Below, one piece after another: positions 49,795 through 58,369 of a stretch of DNA of 64,000 nt; the first letter of the stretch is position 1; every line of letters starts with the position of its first letter. The position numbers and the translations under genes were made by a program. The stretch lies in assembly GCF_002007205.1 (NCBI RefSeq), contig NZ_LAZS01000012.1, positions 1,100,299 through 1,164,298 on the forward strand. Direction: 5' to 3'. The notes under the pieces are model-generated. The model was not told the origin of the DNA. It was given only the letters and a program-made list of their open reading frames with translations, and ran no database searches. This DNA comes from Ensifer adhaerens. Its GTDB lineage: Bacteria > Pseudomonadota > Alphaproteobacteria > Rhizobiales > Rhizobiaceae.

Positions 49795-50751
49795 ATGAAC
49801 TGGACTTTGAAACGCAGGACTTTAGTCGCCACGCTCGGGTTCACGGCGTTGACGACCCTCGGCGCGGCCCTTTCGCCGGCCCTTGCCGCCGAAAAGACCT
49901 TTGCACTCGTGCAAATCAACCAGCAGGCGCTTTTCTTCAATCAGATGAACGAAGGCGCGCAGAAGGCGGCCGACGCTGCCGGCGCAAAGCTCGTCATCTT
50001 CAATGCCAACAACGACCCGGCCGCGCAGAACAGTGCGATCGAGACCTACATCCAGCAGAAGGTCGATGGCATCGCCGTCGTCGCGATCGACGTCAACGGC
50101 ATCATGCCGGCGGTCAACCAGGCGGCCGAAGCCGGCATCCCCGTCGTAGCCATCGATGCGATCCTTCCGGAAGGCCCGCAGAAGGCGCAGATCGGCGTCG
50201 ACAACGCCACGGCGGGTGCCGACATGGGCAAGTTCTTCCTCGATTACATCAAGGGCAATGCCGATGGCAAAGCCAAGATCGGTGTCGTCGGCGCGCTCAA
50301 CTCCTTCATTCAGAACGTTCGTCAGGAAGGATTTGAAAAAACCATCAAGGATGTCGACGGTATCAGCTCGGCCGGCGTCGTCGACGGACAGAACGTGCAG
50401 GACAACGCGCTCGCTGCCGCAGAGAACCTGATTACCGGCAATCCCGACCTGACCGCAATCTATGCGACCGGCGAGCCGGCCCTGATGGGGGCCATCGCCG
50501 CGGTCGAAAGCCAGAGCAAGCAGGATAGCGTGAAGGTCTTCGGTTGGGACCTGACGGCCCAGGCGATCGCCGGCATCGACGCCGGCTACGTCACCGCCGT
50601 GATCCAGCAGGATCCGGCTGCCATGGGTGCCGCTGCCGTCGACGCCTTGAAGAAGGTCTCCGACGGCGGCAGCGTCGAGAAGACCATCGCCGTGCCGGTA
50701 ACGATCGTCACCAAGGACAACGTCGAGCCATATCGGGCGATCTTCAAATGA
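49795..50751 (+). CDS. ribose-type ABC transporter binding protein
   Basis: A 318-residue periplasmic protein, ATG 49795 with AGAGGA upstream and a signal peptide ending ALA-AEK (about residue 31). Typical RbsB-like segments: FALVQINQQALFFNQMNEGA, NANNDPAAQNSAIETYI, GIAVVAIDVNG and VFGWDLTAQAIAGIDAG. Ligand not deducible; pentose- or nucleoside-like by family. It overlaps the ATPase gene by 4 bp. Confidence 0.88.
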   Translation: MNWTLKRRTLVATLGFTALTTLGAALSPALAAEKTFALVQINQQALFFNQMNEGAQKAADAAGAKLVIFNANNDPAAQNSAIETYIQQKVDGIAVVAIDVNGIMPAVNQAAEAGIPVVAIDAILPEGPQKAQIGVDNATAGADMGKFFLDYIKGNADGKAKIGVVGALNSFIQNVRQEGFEKTIKDVDGISSAGVVDGQNVQDNALAAAENLITGNPDLTAIYATGEPALMGAIAAVESQSKQDSVKVFGWDLTAQAIAGIDAGYVTAVIQQDPAAMGAAAVDALKKVSDGGSVEKTIAVPVTIVTKDNVEPYRAIFK

Positions 50752-51554
50752 TGACGACTGAAAGACAGCATCCTCCCGCTGTCGCTGGTGTCGGGGGGGC
50801 TTTGCCCTCCCGCGCCGGTGTCAGCCCCCGCGTGTCCCTCAAAGGGATCGTCAAGACGTTCGGATCGCACCAGGCGCTGCGTGGCGTCGACCTCGACATC
50901 TATCCCGGCGAGTGCCTTGGCCTCGTCGGCGACAACGCCGCTGGCAAGTCGACGCTGACCAAGGTCATCTCGGGCACCTACATTCCCGATGGCGGGACCA
51001 TTACGCTGGAAGGCGAAGAGGTTCGGTTCTCAGGCCCTGCAGACGCGCGCAACCGCAACATCGAAATGGTCTTTCAGGACCTGAGCCTTTGCGACCACAT
51101 CGATGTGGTCGGCAATCTTTTCCTCGGCCGAGAAATCAGCAAGGGGCCATTCCTCGATACAAAGACCATGCTCGAGGAAGCACGCAAGATGCTCGATGCG
51201 CTGGAAATCCGCATTCCGCGTCTGACCGGCAAAGTCGCTCAGCTCTCCGGCGGTCAGCGCCAGGCGATCGCGATCGCGCGCGCCGCTTCGTTCAATCCGA
51301 AAGTCCTGATCATGGACGAGCCCACCTCGGCGCTCGCCGTGGCGGAGGTCGAAGCCGTGCTCGCGCTCATCAACCGCGTCAAGGCAAAGGGCGTCTCGGT
51401 CATCCTGATCACCCACCGTCTCCAGGACCTGTTCCGCGTCTGCGACCGCATTGCCGTCATGTACGAAGGCACCAAGGTCGCCGAGCGAGAAATCGGCAAG
51501 ACCAACCTGGAAGACCTCGTCAAGCTGATCGTCGGGGAAGGAGCCAAGCAATGA
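50748..51554 (+). CDS. sugar ABC transporter ATPase, single-domain
   Basis: 268 residues from ATG 50748, overlapping the binding-protein stop. The first 25 residues are a Pro/Gly-rich extension. Walker A is GDNAAGKST (about 62-70), where Ala replaces the usual Gly of GDNGAGKST. The signature LSGGQ, Walker B VLIMDEP and ITHRLQDLF follow. FrcA-like single domain. Works with the permease that follows with an ATGA overlap. Confidence 0.88.
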   Translation: MMTTERQHPPAVAGVGGALPSRAGVSPRVSLKGIVKTFGSHQALRGVDLDIYPGECLGLVGDNAAGKSTLTKVISGTYIPDGGTITLEGEEVRFSGPADARNRNIEMVFQDLSLCDHIDVVGNLFLGREISKGPFLDTKTMLEEARKMLDALEIRIPRLTGKVAQLSGGQRQAIAIARAASFNPKVLIMDEPTSALAVAEVEAVLALINRVKAKGVSVILITHRLQDLFRVCDRIAVMYEGTKVAEREIGKTNLEDLVKLIVGEGAKQ

Positions 51555-52549
51555 CGGCCTACACCGAACGTGCGAAAGGCTCGCCGGCGGCAGACTTCCT
51601 TTCGGAAAACGCCCAGGTCCTGTCGATCGCCTTTTTCTTCCTCGCCTGCGTCGTCTTTTTCGCGGCCACGACCGATACCTTCATGACGGTCGGCAACATT
51701 CTGAACGTCATCCGCCAGGCAGCGCCGATCCTCATCGTCGCGGTCGCCATGACGCTGGTGATCATAACCGGCGGCATCGACCTCTCGGTCGGCTCGCAGG
51801 TCGCCCTGGTCAATGCGGTTGCGGCCATTGTCCTGGCGATGGGCTATCCCTGGCCGCTCGTCGTCGTCGCCATGCTCTTCTTCGGCGCCTTTCTCGGTTT
51901 CGTGCAAGGATGGTTCACGGCCTATCAGGGCATCCCGGCCTTCATCGTCACGCTTGCCGGCCTGTCGATCCTGCGCGGATTGGCGCTCTATCTGACGCAG
52001 GGCTACTCGATCCCGATCAAGGATGCTCCCGGCTTCTTCATGCTCGGCCGCGGCGAATTGCTGGGCATTCCGATGCCTGCCCTGATCGCGGTCGCGGTCG
52101 CGGTCGCCGGCTATGTCGTCATATCCTCGACCAAATACGGCCGCCAGGTCGTCGCCGTCGGGTCCAACATGGAAGCCGCCCGCCGCGTCGGTATGCCGGC
52201 GAAATGGGTGATCGCTTCGGTCTACATGATCGCCGGCGTTGCCTGCGCCCTTGCCGGCCTCCTGATCGCCGCGCGCCTCGGGTCGGGCTCATCGAATGCC
52301 GCCGTCGGCTTCGAACTCCAGGTCATCGCCGCGGTGGTGCTTGGCGGAACGTCGCTGATGGGCGGTCGCGGCACCATCCTCGGCACTGTGCTTGGCACCA
52401 TGACGATTGCGGTCATCGGCAACGGTCTGATCCTGATGCATATCTCGCCGTTCTTCACGCAGATTGTTACCGGAGCGATCATTCTCGTTGCGATCTGGCT
52501 GAACACCCGGATCTTCACCGCCAACTTTCGCTTCGGCGGCAAGAGATGA
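51551..52549 (+). CDS. ribose-type ABC transporter permease
   Basis: A 332-residue inner-membrane permease of RbsC type: ITGGIDLSVGSQVALVNAVA (about residues 75-94), YQGIPAFIVTLAGLSILRGL, the coupling loop GSNMEAARRVGMPAKWV, and VLGGTSLMGGRGTILGTVLG. It overlaps the ATPase gene and the phosphotriesterase-like gene by 4 bp each, so the block 49795-53622 is one tightly coupled operon. Confidence 0.9.
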   Translation: MTAYTERAKGSPAADFLSENAQVLSIAFFFLACVVFFAATTDTFMTVGNILNVIRQAAPILIVAVAMTLVIITGGIDLSVGSQVALVNAVAAIVLAMGYPWPLVVVAMLFFGAFLGFVQGWFTAYQGIPAFIVTLAGLSILRGLALYLTQGYSIPIKDAPGFFMLGRGELLGIPMPALIAVAVAVAGYVVISSTKYGRQVVAVGSNMEAARRVGMPAKWVIASVYMIAGVACALAGLLIAARLGSGSSNAAVGFELQVIAAVVLGGTSLMGGRGTILGTVLGTMTIAVIGNGLILMHISPFFTQIVTGAIILVAIWLNTRIFTANFRFGGKR

Positions 52550-53622
52550 CCGTCATGAGCAAGGAGCTGTCAGAAGGACATGTGCGGTCCGGCAAGGTGA
52601 TGACGGTGAACGGCGCGATCAACGCGGATCAACTCGGCATCACACTGATGCACGAGCATATCCTCAACGATTGCCGCTGCTGGTGGAACGCACCGCAAAC
52701 GAAGGAGCGTCAGTATCTCGCCGAAGGCTTCGTCTGCATGGAGATCCTCGGCGAACTGCGCCAGGACCCCTTCGTCAACAAGCACAACATTACGCTCGAC
52801 GACGAACCCTTGGCTATCGCCGAGTTGCAGGCTTTCGCGACCGCAGGCGGCCGTACAGTCGTCGAACCTACCTGCAATGGCATCGGTCGAAACCCGCTCG
52901 CCTTACGGCGGATCTCCAAGGCGACGGGTCTCAATATCGTGATGGGGGCCGGATACTATCTTGCCTCCTCGCATCCGGCCGAGGTCGCCGACATGAGCGT
53001 CGACCAGATCGCCGACGGCATCGTCCGCGAGGCCATCGACGGTGTCGACGGCACGGGCGTGAAAATCGGACTGATCGGCGAGATCGGCGTCTCCTCCGAT
53101 TTCACCCCGGCCGAGGAGAAGTCCCTGCGTGGGGCCGCCCGGGCGCAGGTCCGGACCGGTTTGCCGCTGATGGTGCACCTGCCGGGCTGGTTCCGGCTCG
53201 GCCATCGGGTGCTCGATGTCGTCGCCGAGGAAGGGGCGGATCTGCGCCACACCGTGCTTTGTCACATGAACCCGTCCCACGACGATTTCGCCTATCAAAG
53301 CGAGCTCGCCGAACGCGGTGCGTTCATCGAATACGACATGATCGGCATGGACTTCTTCTATGCCGATCAACAGGTACAGTGCCCGAGCGACGAAGAGGCA
53401 GCACGAGCGATCGCCAGGCTGGTGGACGCCGGCCACATGGACCGCATCCTGCTCTCGCACGATGTGTTCCTGAAGATGATGCTCAGCCACTACGGAGGCA
53501 ACGGCTATGCCTACGTCCTGCGCCACTTCCTGCCGCGTCTCAAACGACACGGGCTGGAGGACGGCGCGCTCGACAGAATGATGCGGGACAACCCCCGCTC
53601 GGTATTCCAAACCGGGGCCTGA
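52546..53622 (+). CDS. phosphotriesterase-homology protein (PHP type)
   Basis: A 358-residue amidohydrolase-fold protein. Metal ligands are visible in order: LMHEHI (His-x-His, about residue 36), LIGEIGVSS (Glu where true phosphotriesterases have carboxylated Lys), VHLPG (His), LCHMNPSHDD (His) and LLSHDVF (Asp). The Glu places it with E. coli PHP/YhfV-like proteins rather than organophosphate hydrolases. Several characterised members of the wider family are lactonases acting on phosphorylated sugar lactones. Coupled by ATGA overlap to the importer, so it most likely acts on the imported compound or its phosphorylated form. Confidence 0.82.
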   Translation: MTVMSKELSEGHVRSGKVMTVNGAINADQLGITLMHEHILNDCRCWWNAPQTKERQYLAEGFVCMEILGELRQDPFVNKHNITLDDEPLAIAELQAFATAGGRTVVEPTCNGIGRNPLALRRISKATGLNIVMGAGYYLASSHPAEVADMSVDQIADGIVREAIDGVDGTGVKIGLIGEIGVSSDFTPAEEKSLRGAARAQVRTGLPLMVHLPGWFRLGHRVLDVVAEEGADLRHTVLCHMNPSHDDFAYQSELAERGAFIEYDMIGMDFFYADQQVQCPSDEEAARAIARLVDAGHMDRILLSHDVFLKMMLSHYGGNGYAYVLRHFLPRLKRHGLEDGALDRMMRDNPRSVFQTGA

Positions 53623-53661
53623 TATCGGCTCCCAACGCAATTCAAGACAGACGGATAGACC

Positions 53662-54429
53662 ATGACAAAGAAAGTGCTTCTCGTCGGCGAGAGCTGGGTA
53701 AGCTCCGCCACCCACTACAAGGGTTTCGACCAGTTCGGCAGCGTGACCTTCCATCTGGGCGCCGAACCGCTCGTCAAGGTGCTGAAGGACAGCGAGTTCG
53801 AGCTGACCTACATGACCGCACACGACGCCGTGGACCAGTTCCCCTATGAAATGGCAGGCCTCGACCAATACGATGCGATCATCCTGTCGGATATCGGCGC
53901 CAACTCGCTGTTGCTGCCGCCGGCCGTATGGCTGCATTCGCGCACCGTTCCGAACCGGTTGAAGCTCATCAAGGCCTGGGTCGAAAAGGGTGGAGCGCTG
54001 CTGATGGTCGGCGGCTACTTCTCCTTCCAGGGTATCGACGGTAAGGCGCGCTGGCGCCGCACCGCCGTCGAAGACACGCTTCCGGTGACCTGCCTTCCCT
54101 ATGACGACCGCGTCGAAATTCCCGAGGGCGCGGTTGCCGACGTCGTCAAGCCGGATCATCCGACCATGGCGGGGCTTTCGGGCAGCTGGCCGTTGCTTCT
54201 CGGCGTCAATGAAGTGGAAGTTCGCGATGGAGCCGAGGTCGTCGCCCGGCTCCCGGAAGATCAGGGCGGACACCCGCTGCTCGTCCTTGGCAGCTTCGGC
54301 AAGGGCCGCACCGCCGCCTGGACGTCCGATATCGGCCCCCACTGGCTGTCGCCGGCATTCTGCGAATGGGAAGGCTACGGCCGTCTCTGGAAGAACATCC
54401 TCGGCTGGATGACGGAGACGGCGCGCTGA
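53662..54429 (+). CDS. glutamine-amidotransferase-like protein (ThuA/GATase1-like)
   Basis: A 255-residue cytoplasmic protein of the class-I amidotransferase fold (KVLLVGESWVSSATHYKGFD, YDAIILSDIGANSLLLP, GGALLMVGGYFSFQG). No Cys is found at the nucleophile elbow position (MVGGYFSF), so it is not an ordinary glutaminase. Such proteins recur next to sugar-catabolic operons with unknown role. It is 39 bp after the PHP gene and the last gene before a terminator. Confidence 0.75.
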   Translation: MTKKVLLVGESWVSSATHYKGFDQFGSVTFHLGAEPLVKVLKDSEFELTYMTAHDAVDQFPYEMAGLDQYDAIILSDIGANSLLLPPAVWLHSRTVPNRLKLIKAWVEKGGALLMVGGYFSFQGIDGKARWRRTAVEDTLPVTCLPYDDRVEIPEGAVADVVKPDHPTMAGLSGSWPLLLGVNEVEVRDGAEVVARLPEDQGGHPLLVLGSFGKGRTAAWTSDIGPHWLSPAFCEWEGYGRLWKNILGWMTETAR

Positions 54430-54440
54430 GCACCCGAAAT

Positions 54441-54468
54441 CGCGCGCTGAGGAGAGCCTCAGCGCGCG
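54441..54468. terminator. bidirectional terminator hairpin
   Basis: CGCGCGCTGAGG and CCTCAGCGCGCG form a perfect 12-bp stem with loop AGAG between the convergent GATase-like and kinase genes. It overlaps the last codons of the kinase. Confidence 0.6.
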
Positions 54469-55358
54469 GCCAGGATCGCTTGCAACTGCTCGATCGACGG
54501 AAACGCCGAACGGGTTCCGGGACGGCTGACAGTGATGGCAGCGGCGCGCGTTGCATGTTCGATCGCGGTGCGATCGAGGCGACTGCCACGAAGTGCGGCG
54601 GATGCGAGCGCCACCGCCATGAACGTGTCGCCGGCGCCTGTCGTGTCGACGACGTCGCATTCGACGGCGCCGATCCGAACACTGCTTTCGGCGGTGACGA
54701 GCATGGCTCCGTCTCCGCCGAAGGTCAGGACGACTTCGCGAACACCGGCCGCAAGCAGCTTGCGGGCAGCCTCTTCGCCGCTGGTACCGGTCATTGCTTG
54801 CGCCTCACCCTGGTTGAGGAAAGCAATGTCGATCAAGGGCCACAGGGTGCTGAAATAGGGACGCAAGGGAGACGGATTGAAGGCGTTGATCATGTGGCGG
54901 GCGCGCGCAGCTTCAAGGACACCGCGCGTCGTTTCGTCCGACAGGTTTCCCTGGAGCACAGCAAGGTCGCCGGGAACCGCGTCGGCCAGCGCCGCGACGG
55001 CGTCGGCAAGCGTGAGGTTCTGGGCAGAGTCGGTGGTCGTGATGTTGACGTTTTCTCCATCCGGCGTGGTCAGCACGATCGAGAAGTCGGTGGACTTGCC
55101 GAGGACCGGCACAAGTCTGCTGACCACCGGTTCGCTTGCCAGATGCTGGCGGATCATGTCGGCGCGAAAACCGTCGCCGAAGGCTGCGACAAGGCTCGTC
55201 GGCAGGCCGGTGCGGGCCATGACAACAGCCTGGTTCGCGCCCTTGCCACCCAGGTCCCGGGACCGCTGGCTACCGTGGATCGAAGCGCCCGCGGCCGGCA
55301 TTTCCGACACGGCGATGGTCTCGTCCACCGTCACATTACCGATTACGTAAGCGTGCAT
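54459..55358 (-). CDS. PfkB/ribokinase-family kinase
   Basis: A 299-residue kinase, ATG 55358 with AAGG about 8 nt upstream. The lid motif DLGGKGANQAVVMARTG (about residues 35-51) and the signature DTTGAGDTFMAVALA (about 240-254) are canonical ribokinase motifs. It is transcribed opposite to its neighbours, its start only 25 bp from the BtpA-family start, so the two promoters must overlap the opposing genes. It probably phosphorylates the imported sugar or its product. Confidence 0.88.
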   Translation of the reverse strand: MHAYVIGNVTVDETIAVSEMPAAGASIHGSQRSRDLGGKGANQAVVMARTGLPTSLVAAFGDGFRADMIRQHLASEPVVSRLVPVLGKSTDFSIVLTTPDGENVNITTTDSAQNLTLADAVAALADAVPGDLAVLQGNLSDETTRGVLEAARARHMINAFNPSPLRPYFSTLWPLIDIAFLNQGEAQAMTGTSGEEAARKLLAAGVREVVLTFGGDGAMLVTAESSVRIGAVECDVVDTTGAGDTFMAVALASAALRGSRLDRTAIEHATRAAAITVSRPGTRSAFPSIEQLQAILAAR

Positions 55359-55383
55359 GAACATACCTTCGAAAGGGAGAGAA

Positions 55384-56226
55384 ATGCAGGAAATATCTGA
55401 CAAGTCCACAAGCGCCATAAGGGAAATATTTGGGACTGACAAGGTTCTGATCGGCATGATCCATTGCCCGGCCTTCCCCGGTGCGCCGCGCTATCGGGGC
55501 GCCGATATGACTGTTATCTACGATGCCTGCATGCGTGATGCCGAGGCGTTGGTCGAGGGTGGCCTGCATGGCCTGATGATCGAAAATCACGGCGATGTGC
55601 CGTTCTCCAAACCGGAAGATATCGGCCACGAAACGGCGGCCTTCATGTCGGTCGTCACCGACCGGATCGCACGGGCGACGGGTGTGCCGCTCGGCATCAA
55701 CGTCCTTGCCAATGCGCCGATCCCGGCCTTTGCCATCGCCATGGCGGGCGGCGCCAAGTTCATTCGCGTCAACCAGTGGGCCAACGCCTATGTCGCCAAC
55801 GAAGGCTTCATGGAGGGTCGGGCCGCAGAAGCGATGCGCTACCGTTCGCTGCTGCGTGCCGAGCACATTAAGGTCTTTGCCGACAGCCATGTGAAGCACG
55901 GCGCCCACGCCATCGTGGCCGACCGATCGATCCAGGAACTGACGCGCGACCTCGCCTTCTTCGACGCCGACGGTGTGATCGCCACCGGTCAGCGCACCGG
56001 CAACACGGCAACCATCGAGGAGATCGAGGAGATCGGCTCGGCGACGCACCTGCCGCTTCTGGTCGGCTCGGGCGTGACCAAGGACAACATCGTCGAAATC
56101 CTCAAGCGCACCAACGGCGTGATCGTCGCCTCGTCTCTGAAGCAGGGCGGGGTCTGGTGGAACCCGGTCGATATCGAGCGGGTCAAAGCTTTCCGCGCCG
56201 CTGCCGAACCCGCGCTGGAAGCGTGA
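55384..56226 (+). CDS. BtpA/SgcQ-family TIM-barrel protein
   Basis: A 280-residue protein, ATG 55384 with GGGAGAG before it. BtpA-family hallmarks: VLIGMIHCPAFPGAPRY, GLMIENHGDVPF, GVPLGINVLANAP, KVFADSHVKHGAH, DGVIATGQRTG and VLVGSG-like LLVGSGVTKDN. The family is named after a cyanobacterial photosystem I biogenesis protein, but most bacterial members sit in sugar operons with unknown enzymology. First gene of the BtpA-TenA-amidohydrolase run. Confidence 0.82.
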   Translation: MQEISDKSTSAIREIFGTDKVLIGMIHCPAFPGAPRYRGADMTVIYDACMRDAEALVEGGLHGLMIENHGDVPFSKPEDIGHETAAFMSVVTDRIARATGVPLGINVLANAPIPAFAIAMAGGAKFIRVNQWANAYVANEGFMEGRAAEAMRYRSLLRAEHIKVFADSHVKHGAHAIVADRSIQELTRDLAFFDADGVIATGQRTGNTATIEEIEEIGSATHLPLLVGSGVTKDNIVEILKRTNGVIVASSLKQGGVWWNPVDIERVKAFRAAAEPALEA

Positions 56227-56228
56227 CA

Positions 56229-56876
56229 ATGGCGGCTGAAACGCTTTCGGAACAGATCCTGCGGGAAAACGCCACCGTCTTCGAAGCCATGGTGAACCAT
56301 CGCTTCGTCGAGGACATCGTGATGGAGCGCCTGTCCCCGCAGGTTTTCGAACGCTATCTCGTCTATGAGGGGGCCTTCGTCGAAACCGCGATCTCGATCT
56401 TCGCCTTTGCGGCGGCGAAAGCCGAGACGATCGAACAGAAGCGCTGGTTGATTGCCGTTCTGGATGCGCTCGCCAACCAGCAGATCGCCTACTTCGAACG
56501 GATTTTTGCCGAACGCAATATCGATCCCGGTACCTATGATCTCAATGTTGTCGAGGTCGAGGCTTTCCGAACGGGTATGCTGGACATCGCCCGCAACGGC
56601 GGTTTCCTCGATACCGTCGCTGCCATGTTTGCGGCCGAGTGGATGTACTGGACCTGGTCGAAAAGGGCCGCCCGTTCATCGTTTGCCGATCCACATTTGA
56701 AGGAATGGGTCGAAATGCACGCCGATGATGAGTTTGCGGCTCAGGCGAAGTGGCTGAAGCAAGAACTCGACGTGGCCGGCGACGCACTCGAGGCTTCCGA
56801 GCGCAAACGCCTGAGCGCTATCTTCGGGCGAGCACAGCAACTGGAAATCGCCTTTCATGACGCAGCCTACGTCTGA
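56229..56876 (+). CDS. tenA: TenA-family protein (thiaminase II type)
   Basis: A 215-residue all-helical protein of the TenA/THI-4 family, starting 2 bp after the BtpA stop. The family pattern F-E-R-Y-L-V-Y-E-G-A-F-V-E-T-A and the C-terminal Trp-rich AAEWMYWTWSKRAA with the later Glu are visible. The expected active-site Cys of thiaminase II (near residue 135 in Bacillus TenA) is not obvious here; the product contains no cysteine at all. It therefore belongs to the Cys-less TenA branch, whose substrates may differ. Adjacent to an amidohydrolase, as in pyrimidine-salvage gene pairs. Confidence 0.78.
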   Translation: MAAETLSEQILRENATVFEAMVNHRFVEDIVMERLSPQVFERYLVYEGAFVETAISIFAFAAAKAETIEQKRWLIAVLDALANQQIAYFERIFAERNIDPGTYDLNVVEVEAFRTGMLDIARNGGFLDTVAAMFAAEWMYWTWSKRAARSSFADPHLKEWVEMHADDEFAAQAKWLKQELDVAGDALEASERKRLSAIFGRAQQLEIAFHDAAYV

Positions 56877-56900
56877 TCAAGGCGACATTTGGGAACGACC

Positions 56901-58151
56901 ATGACCTCTCGCACCACAGTTGACGGCAAGCGCCTGCTCAAGCGTCTCGATGATTTCGCAAGAATCGGGGGGACGCCGGCCGGCGGCGTCAACCGGCAGG
57001 CTTTGTCGGTGGAAGATCGGGGCTCCCGCCGGCTGCTGGCGGAACTCGCGCTTGCGCGCGGTTTTCGCGTCTTGCAGGATCCGATGGCAAACCTGTTCGT
57101 CCGGCGGGAGGGCCGTTTTCCTCAAAGGCCGCCGTTCGTGATCGGCAGCCATCTCGACAGCCAGCCGACCGGCGGGCGCTTTGACGGAGCACTCGGCACC
57201 TTGGCGGCCTTTGAGGTGATGGAAAGCCTCGAAGATGCCGGCATCGAGACTGATCTTCCGCTTGAGGTCGTTGCCTGGACGAACGAGGAAGGAAGCCGCT
57301 TTGCCCCGGGCACGATGGGATCGATGGCTTTTGCCGCAGGTGCCATCCCCGAGGCCTGGTCCGATCTTCGCGGCCGCGACGGAGCGCGGTTCGTCAACGA
57401 GTTGGGGGCAACACTGAAAGCCCTGCCGGAAGCCGAAATGCGCCCGCTCGGCTTCCCGATCTCCGGCTACCTTGAGCTTCATATCGAACAAGGCCCGTCG
57501 CTCGAACGGGAAAACATACCGGTTGGCATCGTCTATGGCATCCAGGGCACGCGGTGGCTGGAGGTCAGGATCGATGGGCAGGCAGCGCATGCCGGCACGA
57601 CGGCACTCGAGTTCCGTCGCGACCCCATGGCCGCGGCCGTTGCCGCGCTTGAACCACTGTATAGGAGCGCCATGCCGGGCGACCCGCGCGCACGTTTCAC
57701 CGTCGGCCGCTTCGCGGTCGAGCCAGGTTCGGTGAATTCGATTCCGGGATCGGTTACATTCACCGTCGACATGCGCCACCCAGAGACCAAAGCCATCGGC
57801 AATCTGGAGGAGCGGGTTAGGCAGGCGTGTGACAACGCCTCAAAAGCGAATGGTTGCCAGAGCGCAACGCGGCAAATCTTCGACATGCCGCCCGCCCTTT
57901 TTTCAGACGACCTGCTCGCCTGCCTCGATCGCGCTGCCGCATCGCTCGGATTGAAGACCAAGCGCATGCTGTCCGGCGCCTTCCACGATGCCTTGTTCGT
58001 CAGTCGTGTTGCGCCGGCAGCCATGATCTTCGTGCCTTGCCGCGACGGGCTTAGCCACAACGAGGCCGAATATGTCGAGCCCGAGCACTCCGTAACAGGT
58101 GCGCGCATGCTGCTTGCAGCCACCCTGGAAGCGATTGTCCTAAACGCATGA
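56901..58151 (+). CDS. Zn-dependent amidohydrolase (hydantoinase/carbamoylase, M20)
   Basis: A 416-residue enzyme, ATG 56901 with GGGAAC before it. Metal-site motifs: GSHLDSQPTGGRFDGALG (His, Asp, about residues 79-96), WTNEEGSRF (Glu-Glu, about 126-134), LELHIEQGP (His), and QAAHAGTTALEFRRD, the dimer-side His/Arg. This is the N-carbamoyl-amino-acid/allantoate/ureidoglycolate amidohydrolase group. The Bacillus YlmB formylaminopyrimidine deformylase is a more distant M20 relative that also pairs with TenA. It is 24 bp after tenA and probably cotranscribed. Confidence 0.85.
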   Translation: MTSRTTVDGKRLLKRLDDFARIGGTPAGGVNRQALSVEDRGSRRLLAELALARGFRVLQDPMANLFVRREGRFPQRPPFVIGSHLDSQPTGGRFDGALGTLAAFEVMESLEDAGIETDLPLEVVAWTNEEGSRFAPGTMGSMAFAAGAIPEAWSDLRGRDGARFVNELGATLKALPEAEMRPLGFPISGYLELHIEQGPSLERENIPVGIVYGIQGTRWLEVRIDGQAAHAGTTALEFRRDPMAAAVAALEPLYRSAMPGDPRARFTVGRFAVEPGSVNSIPGSVTFTVDMRHPETKAIGNLEERVRQACDNASKANGCQSATRQIFDMPPALFSDDLLACLDRAAASLGLKTKRMLSGAFHDALFVSRVAPAAMIFVPCRDGLSHNEAEYVEPEHSVTGARMLLAATLEAIVLNA

Positions 58152-58369
58152 CCGTCAGGGCAAGATCAGTGGCTCGAAGTGATGGTGAGGCCCTCGAGCC
58201 GCGCCTCCATTCACCGCGCAGACCTTTCTGACTGACCAAAAGCGCGCGAACAGCGGCCTCGCACCGCCAATTTCCAACGATACATTATGCGATCCCAACA
58301 GAACGCAACAAAGGACCTGGTGCAGAACCCAACGCGTCCGGCACAAGCTATCTGGAGGGCTCCTGGCTC

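Noticed and set aside
52903..54660. A 585-codon minus-strand frame opposite the PHP and GATase-like genes
   Set aside because: Arg/His/Gly-biased shadow of well-supported plus-strand genes.
55410..56230. TPP riboswitch in front of tenA
   Set aside because: tenA starts 2 bp after the BtpA gene and no thi-box sequence is visible before the BtpA gene either.
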